The translations under genes were made by a program, and so were the position numbers. From positions 124,001 through 188,000 of the forward strand of contig NZ_JBHSBH010000005.1 of the NCBI RefSeq assembly GCF_042650565.1: 64,000 bases of DNA, in the 5' to 3' direction. The stretch comes from Nocardiopsis_B sediminis (lineage in GTDB: Bacteria; Actinomycetota; Actinomycetes; Streptosporangiales; Streptosporangiaceae). The notes under the pieces were generated by a model. It ran no database searches, had not been told where the DNA came from, and saw only the letters and a list, made by a program, of their open reading frames with translations. Each line of letters starts with the position of its first letter. Position 1 is the stretch's first letter. Below, piece after piece: positions 51,554 to 60,502 of this stretch.

Positions 51554-51658
51554 CGTCCTACCCGTGTCCTCTCGCCCGCGTGTGTGCGCTCCGCCGCCGG
51601 GGCGCATCGGTCGTGCCCCCGAGGTCGATCCTGCCACCCGGAGGCGGAGCGCGCACGC

Positions 51659-52042
51659 TCAGGCCGCGGCGACCCGGCGCGGCACCCGCTCGATGCCCTG
51701 CAGGCGGTGCTCCTCGCGGGCCGAGAGCAGGCGCTCGGCGAGCTCGGTGGCGCGGCGGATGCCCGGCGTGGCCTGGCGCTTGCGGCGGTAGATGCGGTCG
51801 GCGCCGCGCGGGCCGATCAGGACGCGTTCGCGGGCGTAGGCGGCGCGCATGGCGTCGGTGAGGGCGGTGTCCAGGGCCGTGCTCAGCAGGTGCAGCTCCT
51901 CGATCCCGGCGCCGGACCGGTGGGCGGCGCCCAGTGCCCGCTCCGCGGCCGCGACGCGCTCCAAGAGCCCGGGCAGCCGCTCCGCGTGCTCCTGGTCCTC
52001 GCTGTAGCGGCGCCGCGCTTCGGCGTCGACCTTCCGTGCCAT
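51659..52042 (-). CDS. conserved charged helical protein of unknown function
   Basis: A 127-residue soluble protein, rich in Arg, Glu and Ala and predicted all-helical, with no TM segment and no cysteine. Segments include MARKVDAEARRRYSEDQEHA, LPGLLERVAAAERALGAAHR and RRATELAERLLSAREEHRLQ. Possible coiled coil at about 15-70. It is divergent from the TetR gene at 52167 (124-base gap) and upstream of the YtrA-type regulator on the same strand. I do not recognise a family. Confidence 0.7.
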   Translation of the reverse strand: MARKVDAEARRRYSEDQEHAERLPGLLERVAAAERALGAAHRSGAGIEELHLLSTALDTALTDAMRAAYARERVLIGPRGADRIYRRKRQATPGIRRATELAERLLSAREEHRLQGIERVPRRVAAA

Positions 52043-52166
52043 GCTCGCTCCCGACCGGCTCAGTGGTGTGGTGTCGTCCGCAACTCTATGGTGTCGGAGA
52101 TCACCCCGCGAGCGCAGGTGTGTTCCATCACCCTGGCTTTACTGGGTAAGCCTATGATCGGGGCCC

Positions 52167-52847
52167 GTGAGCCGAAACAACGCCGGCCTGAGCGCCGAAC
52201 GCATCATCACCGAGGCCCTGCGCATCATCGACGGCCAGGGGCTGCGCCGACTGACCATGCGGCGCCTGGGCGACGCCCTCGAAGTCGAGGCCATGGCCGT
52301 CTACCACCACTTCCCCCTGGGCAAGGAGGCGCTGTTCGACGGGATCGTGGACTACATCACCGACGTCTCCCGCGCCGACACCACCCTCGCGCCCGCGGAT
52401 CCCCCCGCCGGCGCCCCCGGCTCCGGCGACGGCGACGACGACACGGACGACGACCCCGTCGACGACCGCCCCTGGGACGAGCGGCTGCGCGGGTGGGCCT
52501 ACGACTACCGGGCCCGGCTGCTGCGCCACTCCGGCGCCCTGCCGCTGCTCATCAACCGCCGCCCCGACTCCGTGGCGGCCCTGCGCGCCCTGGACCTGCA
52601 CTATGCGGCCTTCACCGAGGCGGGGCTGAACGGGGCCGCCGTCGTGCGCGCGGGCGCGGCCCTGGACGCCTACGTCACCGGCGCCGTGGTCCACGAGGTG
52701 CGCGCCGGCGGCCTGCCCGGCCCCGACCCCGCCTCGGTCGACGGCCGCTTCCCGCACGTGGCCGCGCTGCGCGACGTCGGCGCCGACCACGAGCAGGAGT
52801 TCCGCGAGGGCCTGGACACGCTGCTGGCCGGGCTCACTGGCCGGTGA
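52167..52847 (+). CDS. TetR family regulator (TetR_C_1 type)
   Basis: A 226-residue regulator with the HTH LSAERIITEALRIIDGQGLR, LTMRRLGDALEVEAMAVYHH and FPLGKEALFDGIVDYI, typical of TetR/TetR_C_1 proteins that regulate drug exporters. The C-terminal domain is interrupted by a very acidic Asp/Gly insert (DGDDDTDDDPVDD) near residue 90. The GTG start lacks a strong ribosome binding site. Its stop codon lies inside the response regulator gene on the other strand (14-bp tail-to-tail overlap). Divergent from the helical protein at 51659. Confidence 0.87.
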   Translation: MSRNNAGLSAERIITEALRIIDGQGLRRLTMRRLGDALEVEAMAVYHHFPLGKEALFDGIVDYITDVSRADTTLAPADPPAGAPGSGDGDDDTDDDPVDDRPWDERLRGWAYDYRARLLRHSGALPLLINRRPDSVAALRALDLHYAAFTEAGLNGAAVVRAGAALDAYVTGAVVHEVRAGGLPGPDPASVDGRFPHVAALRDVGADHEQEFREGLDTLLAGLTGR

Positions 52848-53499
52848 TGCCCAGCTCCTGGGCGGTGATCGCGGCCTGGACCCTGCTGCGCAGGCCGAGC
52901 TTGGCCAGGATGCGGCTGACGTGGGTCTTGGTGGTGGTCTCGGTGATGCCCAGGCGGCGGGCGATCTGCTGATTGGACAGGCCCTCCCCGACCCGGGCCA
53001 GCACCTCGCGCTCGCGCGGGGTCAGCTCCGCCACGGCGGCCGGGCTGACCCCGGGCCCGTCCCGGCCCGCGCCGGGGCGGGCGCCGGCCCCGGCGAACTC
53101 GGCGATGAGCCGCCGGGTCACCGCGGGCGCGATCATCCCCTCTCCGCGGGCGACCACGCGCACGGCCTCGGTCAGCTCGTCGGCCTCGATGTTCTTCAAC
53201 AGGAACCCGGCGGCGCCGGCCCGCAGCGCGCCGAACACGTACTCGTCGAGGTCGAACGTCGTCAGGATGAGCACGTCGGTGCCGGTCCCGGCGAGTTCGC
53301 GGGTGGCGCTGATGCCGTCCTTGCGGGGCATCCGCACGTCCATGAGGACGACGTCGGGGGCGGTGCGCCGCACCGCGGCCACGGCCTGCTCGCCGTCGGC
53401 GGCCTCGGCGACGACCTCGATGTCGGGCGCCGATTCCAGGATCAGCACCAGCCCCGACCGCACGGCCCACTGGTCCTCGGCCACGACCACTCGGATCAC
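52834..53499 (-). CDS. NarL/LuxR-family response regulator
   Basis: A 221-residue response regulator. The receiver domain (1-120) has the acidic pair in VVVAEDQWAVRSG, the phospho-acceptor D54 in VVLMDVRMPRKDG, and the Lys in GFLLKNI. The C-terminal LuxR HTH (about 155-218) contains LTPREREVLARVGEGLSNQQ and IARRLGITETTTKTHVSRIL. It is the cognate partner of the kinase gene, which it overlaps by four bases (GTGA). Its targets are unknown; the sequence of the operon suggests autonomous co-expression with the sensor. Confidence 0.93.
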   Translation of the reverse strand: MIRVVVAEDQWAVRSGLVLILESAPDIEVVAEAADGEQAVAAVRRTAPDVVLMDVRMPRKDGISATRELAGTGTDVLILTTFDLDEYVFGALRAGAAGFLLKNIEADELTEAVRVVARGEGMIAPAVTRRLIAEFAGAGARPGAGRDGPGVSPAAVAELTPREREVLARVGEGLSNQQIARRLGITETTTKTHVSRILAKLGLRSRVQAAITAQELGITGQ

Positions 53500-54785
53500 G
53501 TTCTCGGCTCCATATCGGTGTCGGGCCCGGCGGCGGGCTCTCCGGTGTCGTAGGGCAGGGCCGCGCGGACCCGCCAGCGCCGCGGGTCGCCTCCGGGCGG
53601 GCCGGCCTCGAAGTCGCCGCCGAGCAGCGCCACCCGCTCGCGCATCCCGGCCAGGCCCGCCCCCGAGCCCAGCTCCGACCGCCAGGTGCGCTCGGGGGCC
53701 GCCGCCACCTCGTTCTCCGCGGTCAGCACCAGCAGCGCCTGCCCCGCCGCGTCGGGGGCGCCGTAGTCGACGGTGATGTCCACCCGCCGGGGTTGGGCGT
53801 AGCGCAGCGCGTTGGTCAGGGACTCCTGGATGATGCGGTAGGCCGCCGCGTCGACCTGGACGGGCAGCGGCCGGGGGGTGCCGCGCTCGGTCGTCCCGGT
53901 GTGCAGCCCGGCCTCGCGGGCGGTGGTGACGAGCCGGTCGGCCTCGCTGAGGCGGGGCATGACCCGCTCCAGGTCGAGGTCGTCCTCGGCGCGCAGCACC
54001 CCGATCATCTGCCGCATCTCGGCCAGGCCCTGCACGCTGTTGTCGCGGACCACCCCGAGGATCTGGCGGATGCGGCCGGGGTCGGGGTCGCGCAGGGACA
54101 GCGCCGCGGTGGACTGCACGGCGATGGCGCTGAGGTGGTTGGCGATGACGTCGTGCAGCTCGCGCGCCATGCGGCCCCGTTCCTCGGCGATGGCGCTGCC
54201 CCGGTCGAGTTCGGCCATCCGCTCGATCTGGCGGGCGCGCTCGCGCTCCAGCTCGGCGCGCAGGTGGTGCTCGCGGACGCTCAGCCCGGTGGTCATGGGC
54301 GCGAGGAAGATCAGCACGGCGATCCCGAGCGCCTGGAACACGGACAGCAGCCCCCCGGGCAGCCCCCCCGCGGCCAGCGCGTACAGCAGGAACGCCACCA
54401 GGCCCGCGGTGGCGGCGGCCACGACGGCGAGGGTGCCGTAGGCGAGCCTGCGGCGGCCCCACACGCACACGGCGTAGAGGATGTCGCCGTAGGTGACGAG
54501 CACCCAGGTGGAGGGGCCGAGCAGCGCGTCGGCGACGACCGCCGCGGTGGCCAGCGCCAGCGCCGCCCCCGGTGCCGAACGCCGGAAGAGGATCGCCAGG
54601 CACACCGCGGCGAGGGTGGCCAGGAGCCACCGGGGGTCGATGCCCGTGCGCGCCACGTAGGCGCTCAGCGTCCACAGCACCACGCCCAGGGCGAAGTGGC
54701 CGAGGGCCCACAGGGTGCTGCCGAGGTAGAGGACGCCGAACACCCGCCGGTCGAGGAAGGCGTAGCGCCGCAGGAACAGGCTCAC
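53496..54785 (-). CDS. NarL-family (HisKA_3) sensor histidine kinase
   Basis: A 429-residue membrane kinase. The N-terminus has about five TM segments between residues 15 and 165 without an extracellular sensor domain, as in DesK-like kinases. The HisKA_3 domain carries H211 in GRMARELHDVIANHLSAIAV. The HATPase_c N-box is ESLTNALRYAQPRRVDI, and the G-box is LGSGAGLAGMRERVALLG. The start is GTG 54785. It overlaps the response regulator by four bases, making a two-gene operon. The signal may be membrane state or a lipid-soluble compound. Confidence 0.93.
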   Translation of the reverse strand: MSLFLRRYAFLDRRVFGVLYLGSTLWALGHFALGVVLWTLSAYVARTGIDPRWLLATLAAVCLAILFRRSAPGAALALATAAVVADALLGPSTWVLVTYGDILYAVCVWGRRRLAYGTLAVVAAATAGLVAFLLYALAAGGLPGGLLSVFQALGIAVLIFLAPMTTGLSVREHHLRAELERERARQIERMAELDRGSAIAEERGRMARELHDVIANHLSAIAVQSTAALSLRDPDPGRIRQILGVVRDNSVQGLAEMRQMIGVLRAEDDLDLERVMPRLSEADRLVTTAREAGLHTGTTERGTPRPLPVQVDAAAYRIIQESLTNALRYAQPRRVDITVDYGAPDAAGQALLVLTAENEVAAAPERTWRSELGSGAGLAGMRERVALLGGDFEAGPPGGDPRRWRVRAALPYDTGEPAAGPDTDMEPRT

Positions 54786-54955
54786 GCCCCTATCTCAGCA
54801 CGTCCGCGCCGGGCGCCCGTACTCCGAAGGTCGTAGCGCGATCTCCTCACCCCTGCCGATGCCGCCCGGGCCCGCCCGGCCCGATGCTTGCGGGGGCCGG
54901 CGGGATGGTCCGCGGCACGGCAGGGACAACGGCAGGGACGGCGGAGGCGGTACAG

Positions 54956-55531
54956 ATGGTCGTGGCGGTGATCCTGACCTGTGAGGTCATGTTCTGGGTG
55001 CTGGTGGCGGGCGGGCTGGCGGCCCGCTACCTGCTGCGCGCCCGGAGGCTGAGCACCGCGCTGCTGCTGTCGGTCCCGGTGCTCGACGTGGTGCTGCTGG
55101 CGGTGATCGCCGTGCACCTGGGGTCGGGCGGCACCGCCGATCCCGGCCACGGCCTCGGCGCCCTGTACCTGGGCTTCACGGTCGCCTACGGGCACCCGAT
55201 GATCCGGTGGGCCGACGCCCGCTTCGCCCGCCGCTTCGCGGACGGCCCGGCACCGGTCAAACCCCCCAAGCACGGCCGCCCCGCGGCCCGCCGCGAGGCG
55301 GCGGGCTGGCTGCGCTGCACGGCCGCCTGCGCCATCGGCGCCGCCACCCTGGCCGCCCTCCTCCTCTGGGTCGACGCCCCGCCCCGCACCGCCGCCCTGA
55401 ACGGCTTCTTCACGCCGCTCGCCATCATCATGTTCTGGAACACCGTGATCACGGCCTGGGGCATCGTCGCGGCCCTCACCACCCGCAAGACGGCGGAAGG
55501 GGAGCCGGCCAAGGCCACGCAGCCCCGCTAA
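54956..55531 (+). CDS. membrane protein of unknown function
   Basis: A 191-residue protein with about five TM segments: 1-22 (MVVAVILTCEVMFWVLVAGG), 30-52 (LSTALLLSVPVLDVVLLAVI), about 62-80, 115-135 (CTAACAIGAATLAALLLWV) and 148-170 (FFTPLAIIMFWNTVITAWGI). A basic loop (RFARRFADGPAPVKPPKHGR) lies in the middle. It looks like the actinobacterial 2TM-like/YfhO-unrelated DUF family often annotated simply as membrane protein. ATG 54956 has GGAGG eight bases upstream. It is divergent from the histidine kinase and convergent with the ABC ATPase gene. Confidence 0.78.
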   Translation: MVVAVILTCEVMFWVLVAGGLAARYLLRARRLSTALLLSVPVLDVVLLAVIAVHLGSGGTADPGHGLGALYLGFTVAYGHPMIRWADARFARRFADGPAPVKPPKHGRPAARREAAGWLRCTAACAIGAATLAALLLWVDAPPRTAALNGFFTPLAIIMFWNTVITAWGIVAALTTRKTAEGEPAKATQPR

Positions 55532-55576
55532 GGGGCCAGGGTCGCCGGGCCCTCGGGGTTCCCCTGGGCTTCTCCC

Positions 55577-57457
55577 TCAGGCACTCGCCGGTTCCGCCTT
55601 GGCTCGCAGGCGGGCGCGTTCGGCCCTGAGGGATCGGGCCTCGTCGGGGTCGAGGACCGGGGCGGCGGTGAGGAGCTGGCGGGTGTAGTCGTGCTCGGGG
55701 TTCTCGTAGAGGGCGTCGCCGTCGCCCATCTCCACGACCTTGCCCTTGCGCATGACCGCGACGCGGTCGCTGACCTGGCGGACGACCGCAAGGTCGTGGG
55801 CGACGAAGATGTAGGTCAGGTCGAAGTCGTCTTGGAGCTCGTCGAGCAGGCGCAGCACCTGGTCCTGGGTGGAGACATCGAGCGCCGATACCGGCTCGTC
55901 GCAGATCACCAGCTTGGGGCGGAGGATGAGCGCCCGGGCGATCGCGATGCGCTGGCGCTGGCCGCCGGAGAACGCGTGCGGGAACCGGTTGTAGTGGCCG
56001 CTCTCCAGGCCCACCCGCTCCAGCAGCTCCTGCACCTGCAACCGGATCTTCTTGGTGTCGCGCTCGCCCTGCACGCGCAGGGCGGCGCCGATCGCGTCGC
56101 CGATCGTCACGCGCGGGTTCAGCGACGAGTACGGGTTCTGGAAGATCATCTGGATGTCGCGGCGCAGCGGGCGAAGCCGGTGCTCGGCCAGGTGGGTGAT
56201 GTCGCGGCCCTCGAAGGTGATCGACCCCTCGGTGGGCTCCAGCAGCCTCATGACCATCCGGGACAGGGTGCTCTTGCCGGAGCCGGACTCGCCCACGACC
56301 CCCAGCGTCTCGCCCTTGTACAGGTCGAAGGAGACGCCGTCGACGGCGAAGAAGTCGGTGGCGCGGCCGAACAGGCCGCCGCGGACCTTGAACCGCATCC
56401 GCAGGTCGTTGACGCTCAGCAGCGGTTCGCCCCCCGTTGCGGCGCCACTAGAAGCCTCCGCCGCGGGAGTCGTGGCCGCCGCAGCGGCGGGCGCGGCGGG
56501 GGCCGCCGAGGCGTCCCCGGCCCCGGTGTCCGTACCCGCCGCGGCGCCCGTGCCCGCGCCGCCCGAGGCCGCCGCGAGCCGTTCGGCGCGGTCGGCGCGT
56601 ACGGCGGCGCGGCGCTGGGCCCGGGAGACCTCCACCCGGGGCACCGCCGCCAGCAGGGCCGCGGTGTAGGGGTGCTCGGGCTCCGACAGCACCCGGCGGA
56701 CGTCGCCCCGCTCGACGATGTGCCCCTTCTGCATGACCAGGACCTCGTCGACGGACCCCGCCACCACCGCGAGGTCGTGGCTGACCAGGATCAGCGACAT
56801 CCCGAGGTCGCGGCGCAGGTCGTCGAGCAGGTCCAGGATCTGGGCCTGCACGGTGACGTCGAGGGCCGTGGTCGGCTCGTCGGCCAGCAGGACGGTGGGG
56901 TCGCACATCAGCCCCATCGCGATCAGCACCCGCTGGCGCATGCCGCCCGAGAACTCGTGCGGGTAGGAGTTGACGCGCCGCCCGGGCTCGGGGATGCCGA
57001 CCCGGTCCAGCGACTCCACGGCCCGCTTGCGCGCCTCGGCGCCGGTGGCCTGGGGCCGGTGGATCCGGTAGGCCTCCACGAGCTGGTCGCCGATGGTGTA
57101 CTGCGGGTGCAGCGAAGACATCGGGTCCTGGAAGACCATGGCGATGTCGTTGCCGCGCAGCGCGCGCACCTCGCGGTCGCTGGCCTGGGGGACCGCGCCG
57201 CCCTCCTCGGTGGTCCCGGTGCCCACGATGGGGGTGCCGGCGACCGTGATCTCGCCGGAGACGTCGGCCTTGGTCCCGCGGTGCAGGCCCATGAGCGCCA
57301 GCGACGTGACGCTCTTGCCCGACCCCGACTCCCCCACGATCCCCAGTGCGCCGCCCGCGGGCACCTCGAACGAGATGCCGTCGACGGCGGTGATCCTGCC
57401 TTCGAGGGTCGGGAACGTGATCCGCAGATCCTTGACTTTGACGACCGGCTCGGTCAT
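55577..57457 (-). CDS. fused double ATPase of an oligopeptide/dipeptide ABC importer (DppD-DppF type)
   Basis: A 626-residue protein with two complete ABC ATPase domains. Domain 1: Walker A GESGSGKSV at 42-50, signature SGGMRQR at 170-176, Walker B VLLADEPTTALD near 189. Domain 2 (from about 345): Walker A GESGSGKST at 389-397, SGGQRQRIAIARAL and LVICDEPVSALDVS. Both end with the oligopeptide C-terminal element (EHPYTAALLAAVP, EHDYTRQLLTAAP). The linker at about 295-345 is an Ala/Gly/Pro tract. It energises nutrient uptake by the two permeases upstream. It is the last gene of the operon, 89 bases after the DppB-type permease. Confidence 0.93.
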   Translation of the reverse strand: MTEPVVKVKDLRITFPTLEGRITAVDGISFEVPAGGALGIVGESGSGKSVTSLALMGLHRGTKADVSGEITVAGTPIVGTGTTEEGGAVPQASDREVRALRGNDIAMVFQDPMSSLHPQYTIGDQLVEAYRIHRPQATGAEARKRAVESLDRVGIPEPGRRVNSYPHEFSGGMRQRVLIAMGLMCDPTVLLADEPTTALDVTVQAQILDLLDDLRRDLGMSLILVSHDLAVVAGSVDEVLVMQKGHIVERGDVRRVLSEPEHPYTAALLAAVPRVEVSRAQRRAAVRADRAERLAAASGGAGTGAAAGTDTGAGDASAAPAAPAAAAATTPAAEASSGAATGGEPLLSVNDLRMRFKVRGGLFGRATDFFAVDGVSFDLYKGETLGVVGESGSGKSTLSRMVMRLLEPTEGSITFEGRDITHLAEHRLRPLRRDIQMIFQNPYSSLNPRVTIGDAIGAALRVQGERDTKKIRLQVQELLERVGLESGHYNRFPHAFSGGQRQRIAIARALILRPKLVICDEPVSALDVSTQDQVLRLLDELQDDFDLTYIFVAHDLAVVRQVSDRVAVMRKGKVVEMGDGDALYENPEHDYTRQLLTAAPVLDPDEARSLRAERARLRAKAEPASA

Positions 57458-57546
57458 GGCCGCCTCACCTTCGGCTCGGGTGCCCCGCTCGGGCGGGTGT
57501 GCAGTGAATGCAGTGGAAAGGTCATGTCACGGGGGCGCGGCCGCCG

Positions 57547-58563
57547 TCAGGCGCCGACGCGCACGCGCGGGTCGGCCCACGCGTACAGCAGGTCGACCAC
57601 GAGGTTGGCGATCACGACGAACACCGCGGCGAACATGGTGACCCCCAGCACCACCGGGAGGTCGTTGCCGCGGATCGCGTCGACCGCGTACTTGCCCAGC
57701 CCCGGCAGCGAGAACGTGCTCTCGGTGAGCACCGCCCCGCCCAGCATCAGCCCGAAGTCCAGGCCGAAGATCGTGATGATCGGGGTCAGCGCGGCCCGCA
57801 GGCCGTGCTTGCCAATGACGGTGCGCTCGGGCAGGCCCTTGGCGCGGGCGGTGCGGATGAAGTCCTCGCCCATGGTGTCGAGCATGCCCGCGCGGGTGAG
57901 GCGCGCGTACATCGCCGCGTACAGGAACGCCAGGCTGACCCAGGGCAGTACCAGCCCGTGCGCCCAGTCCAGTGGGCTCTCCAGGAACGGGGTGTAGGTG
58001 CCGCCCGGCGGGAAGATCGGGAGGTAGTAGCTGAACAGCGCCAGCGACACCAGGCCGGTGAAGAAGATGGGCAGTGAGACGCCGGCGAGCGCGGTCATCA
58101 TGGCCAGGCGGTCCACCACCGACCCCCGCTTGATCGCGGAGAGCACGCCGATGGCGACGCCGGCCACCAGCCAGATGACGGCGGCGCCCACGGCCAGGGA
58201 GGCGGTCACCGGCAGGCGCTGGACCAGCTGCGGCCAGACCTCGGTGCTGTTCTGGAACGAGTAGCCGAAGCACGGGAACGAGCACTCGATGACGTCGGTC
58301 CCGCTGTCGTACTCCGTGCCCATCACCAGCCCCTTGACGAACTCCCCGTACTGGACGGTGATGGGTTCCTCAAGGTTGAGGCGTTCCTTGACGGCTTCGA
58401 TCGCCTGCGGTGTGGGGGCGCGCCCCAGGTAGCGGGCGGCCAGGCCGTCGGCGTCGGTTCCCGCCAGCCGCGGGACCAGGAAGAAGATCGCGAAGACCAC
58501 CATGCTGATGACCAGCAGCAGGAGGACGCCCGCGAACAGGCGGCGGAGAATGTATGTGATCAC
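57547..58563 (-). CDS. ABC permease, DppB/OppB type
   Basis: A 338-residue inner-membrane permease with six TM segments. It starts MITYILRRLFAGVLLLLVIS, has a large extracytoplasmic loop after TM1 (about 35-125, with Cys in IECSFPCFGY), and the EAA coupling motif ARLTRAGMLDTMGEDFIRTA followed by RAKGLPERTVIGKHGLR. It ends LLYAWADPRVRVGA as typical OppB. It partners with the DppC-type permease at 60503. A 13-bp hairpin separates it from the upstream binding-protein gene. Confidence 0.93.
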   Translation of the reverse strand: MITYILRRLFAGVLLLLVISMVVFAIFFLVPRLAGTDADGLAARYLGRAPTPQAIEAVKERLNLEEPITVQYGEFVKGLVMGTEYDSGTDVIECSFPCFGYSFQNSTEVWPQLVQRLPVTASLAVGAAVIWLVAGVAIGVLSAIKRGSVVDRLAMMTALAGVSLPIFFTGLVSLALFSYYLPIFPPGGTYTPFLESPLDWAHGLVLPWVSLAFLYAAMYARLTRAGMLDTMGEDFIRTARAKGLPERTVIGKHGLRAALTPIITIFGLDFGLMLGGAVLTESTFSLPGLGKYAVDAIRGNDLPVVLGVTMFAAVFVVIANLVVDLLYAWADPRVRVGA

Positions 58564-58653
58564 AGCGGGTGGCCGGAGCCTTCACCTGCCTTGCTTCGGA
58601 CGGTTGTTGCGGCGCTGGGCGTTGTCGCGCAGCGGCGGTGGCCGACGGCACGG

Positions 58654-58682
58654 CCGGAGGGCCCGCGGTGCGGGCCCTCCGG
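58654..58682 (-). terminator. intra-operon hairpin after the binding-protein gene
   Basis: A perfect 13-bp stem, CCGGAGGGCCCGC with GCGGGCCCTCCGG, and loop GGT begin six bases after the binding-protein stop. Such hairpins cause partial termination or protect the 3' end, giving excess binding protein over the downstream permease and ATPase. Confidence 0.75.
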
Positions 58683-58688
58683 ACCGGC

Positions 58689-60434
58689 TCAGTTCTGGGC
58701 GACGCCCATCGCGGAGTAGTCGTACATCTTGAAGTTCTGGTGGACGTAGACGTTGGTCACGTTCTCGGGCCGGTAGAGCAGCGTCTTCTGGTCGAGGTAG
58801 GGCAGGAAGGTCGCCGAGTCCATGGCCGCCGCGTCGATCTGGGCGTAGAGCTCCTCGCGCGCCGCGGCGTCGGGCTCCTGCGCCGCCTCGTCGAGCAGGT
58901 CGTTGACCTCGGGGTCGTCCAGCTCCGACAGGTTGCTGTTGCCGGCGTCCTTGATGGAGTCGCCGTGCATGATCTGCTGGAGGAACCCGTAACCGGAGGG
59001 CCAGTCGGCGCCCCAGCCGTAGGCCATGATGCCCAGCTCCTCGCGCTCGACGAACGCGGGCGACCCGGCCTGCTCGCTGGTGTAGGTGCCGGCCTCGTAG
59101 CCCTTGAGCTGGGTCTCGATGCCGTACTCGGCGAGCGCCTGCTGGAGCGCCTCGGCGGCCTTCTTCTCCTTGTCGCGGTCGGACCGGTAGGAGATGTTGG
59201 TCGCGAAGCCGTCGGGCTGCCCGCACTCCTCCAGGCTCTCCTCGACCCGGGCGGGGTCGCCCGCGTTGTCGGGGGTCGCGTAGGGGTCGGCCTCCTGGTA
59301 GCCGGGGATGCCGGGCGGCAGCATGGTGGTGGCGATGTCGCCGCCCACCTCGCCGCCCCAGGCGGCCTGCATCGTGGTCTTGTCGGCGGCGTAGAGGATG
59401 GCCTCGCGGCACGCCTTGTCGTCGAACGGCGCGACGTTGGGGTTGATCGCGAAGTACAGCTTGAACCCGCTCAGGGGGTTGTCGGCCTGCGCCCGGAGGT
59501 TCTCGTCGCGCAGGATCCGGCCGCGCGCGGCGGCCTCGACACCGAGCCCGGACACGTCGACGTCCAGGTCACCGGAGAGCAGCCGGTTGTCGCGGTCGTT
59601 CTCCTCCTGCTTCCACTGGACCTCGATCTGGTCGGGGCGGTTGCGGACGATGGGGTCGGACTCGGGGTCGTACTCCTCGTTGCGGACCAGGACCAGGGGC
59701 TCGCCGGGGGTCCACTCCGACTCGAACCGGTAGGGCCCGCTGGCGACGACCTGGGTCTGGTACTGGTCGCCGGTGTCGGCGTCGGCCGGGACCGGGGAGG
59801 TCTGCGACATCGCAGTGAGGTAGTCGAATTCGGCGAAGGGTTCCTTCAGGTGGAAGACCACCGTGCGGTCGTCGGGGGTCTCGACGCCGGTGAAGTTGCC
59901 GAGGTCGTCGTCCTCGTAGGGGCCGTCGTAGTCCTCGGAGTCGAGGAGCTGGTTGAAGTAGGTCGGGCCCTTGTTGATGATGTCGGGCGCGTAGTTGCTC
60001 CGGGCGACGGCGTACTTGATGTGCTCGGAGGTGATCGGGTCGCCGTTCTCGAACGTCAGCCCTTCCTTGAGGGTGTAGGTCCAGGTCAGGCCGTCGTCGC
60101 TGACCTGGCCGAGGTCCTCGGCGAGGTCGGGGACCAGCTCCAGGCCCTCCTCACCGGGCTCCTGGGTGTAGGTCACCAGGGTGCGCGCGTAGAAGCGGGT
60201 GAAGTCCCAGTTCGCGGCGTAATAGGTGTTGCCGGGGTCCATGGAGTCCAGCTCGTCGGAGTGGGCGAAGCGCAGGGTGCCGCCCTGCTCGTCCGACGCG
60301 TTGACAATGCTGGTGGTCCCGGCGTCGAATTCGGCATCGGAACTGCTGCCGCTTCCGCCGCCGTTTCCGCAGGCGGTGAGGGTTAATACCACCGCGGTGC
60401 CTGCGGCGGCGGGGCACAGCCACTTACTGGTCAC
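58689..60434 (-). CDS. peptide/nickel-type ABC substrate-binding lipoprotein (SBP_bac_5)
   Basis: A 581-residue exported lipoprotein. The signal peptide ends in the lipobox L-T-A-C with C22 (VLTLTACGNGGG), followed by a Gly/Ser linker. The SBP_bac_5 (DppA/OppA) domain begins GGTLRFAHSDELDSMDPGNT and includes LAEDLGQVSDDGLTWTYTLK, KEGLTFENGDPITSEHIKYA and YTSEQAGSPAFVEREELGIM. It captures peptides or related compounds at the cell surface for the permeases. GTG 60434 is the start. In the operon it sits second, between the two permease genes, which is not the usual order. Confidence 0.93.
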   Translation of the reverse strand: MTSKWLCPAAAGTAVVLTLTACGNGGGSGSSSDAEFDAGTTSIVNASDEQGGTLRFAHSDELDSMDPGNTYYAANWDFTRFYARTLVTYTQEPGEEGLELVPDLAEDLGQVSDDGLTWTYTLKEGLTFENGDPITSEHIKYAVARSNYAPDIINKGPTYFNQLLDSEDYDGPYEDDDLGNFTGVETPDDRTVVFHLKEPFAEFDYLTAMSQTSPVPADADTGDQYQTQVVASGPYRFESEWTPGEPLVLVRNEEYDPESDPIVRNRPDQIEVQWKQEENDRDNRLLSGDLDVDVSGLGVEAAARGRILRDENLRAQADNPLSGFKLYFAINPNVAPFDDKACREAILYAADKTTMQAAWGGEVGGDIATTMLPPGIPGYQEADPYATPDNAGDPARVEESLEECGQPDGFATNISYRSDRDKEKKAAEALQQALAEYGIETQLKGYEAGTYTSEQAGSPAFVEREELGIMAYGWGADWPSGYGFLQQIMHGDSIKDAGNSNLSELDDPEVNDLLDEAAQEPDAAAREELYAQIDAAAMDSATFLPYLDQKTLLYRPENVTNVYVHQNFKMYDYSAMGVAQN

Positions 60435-60502
60435 TGGCGTCTGCCTTTCTTCGCGAATCGGTGACAGCGCCGGGCACGGCGCGCGCCCGGCCCGGGGGGA
60501 TC

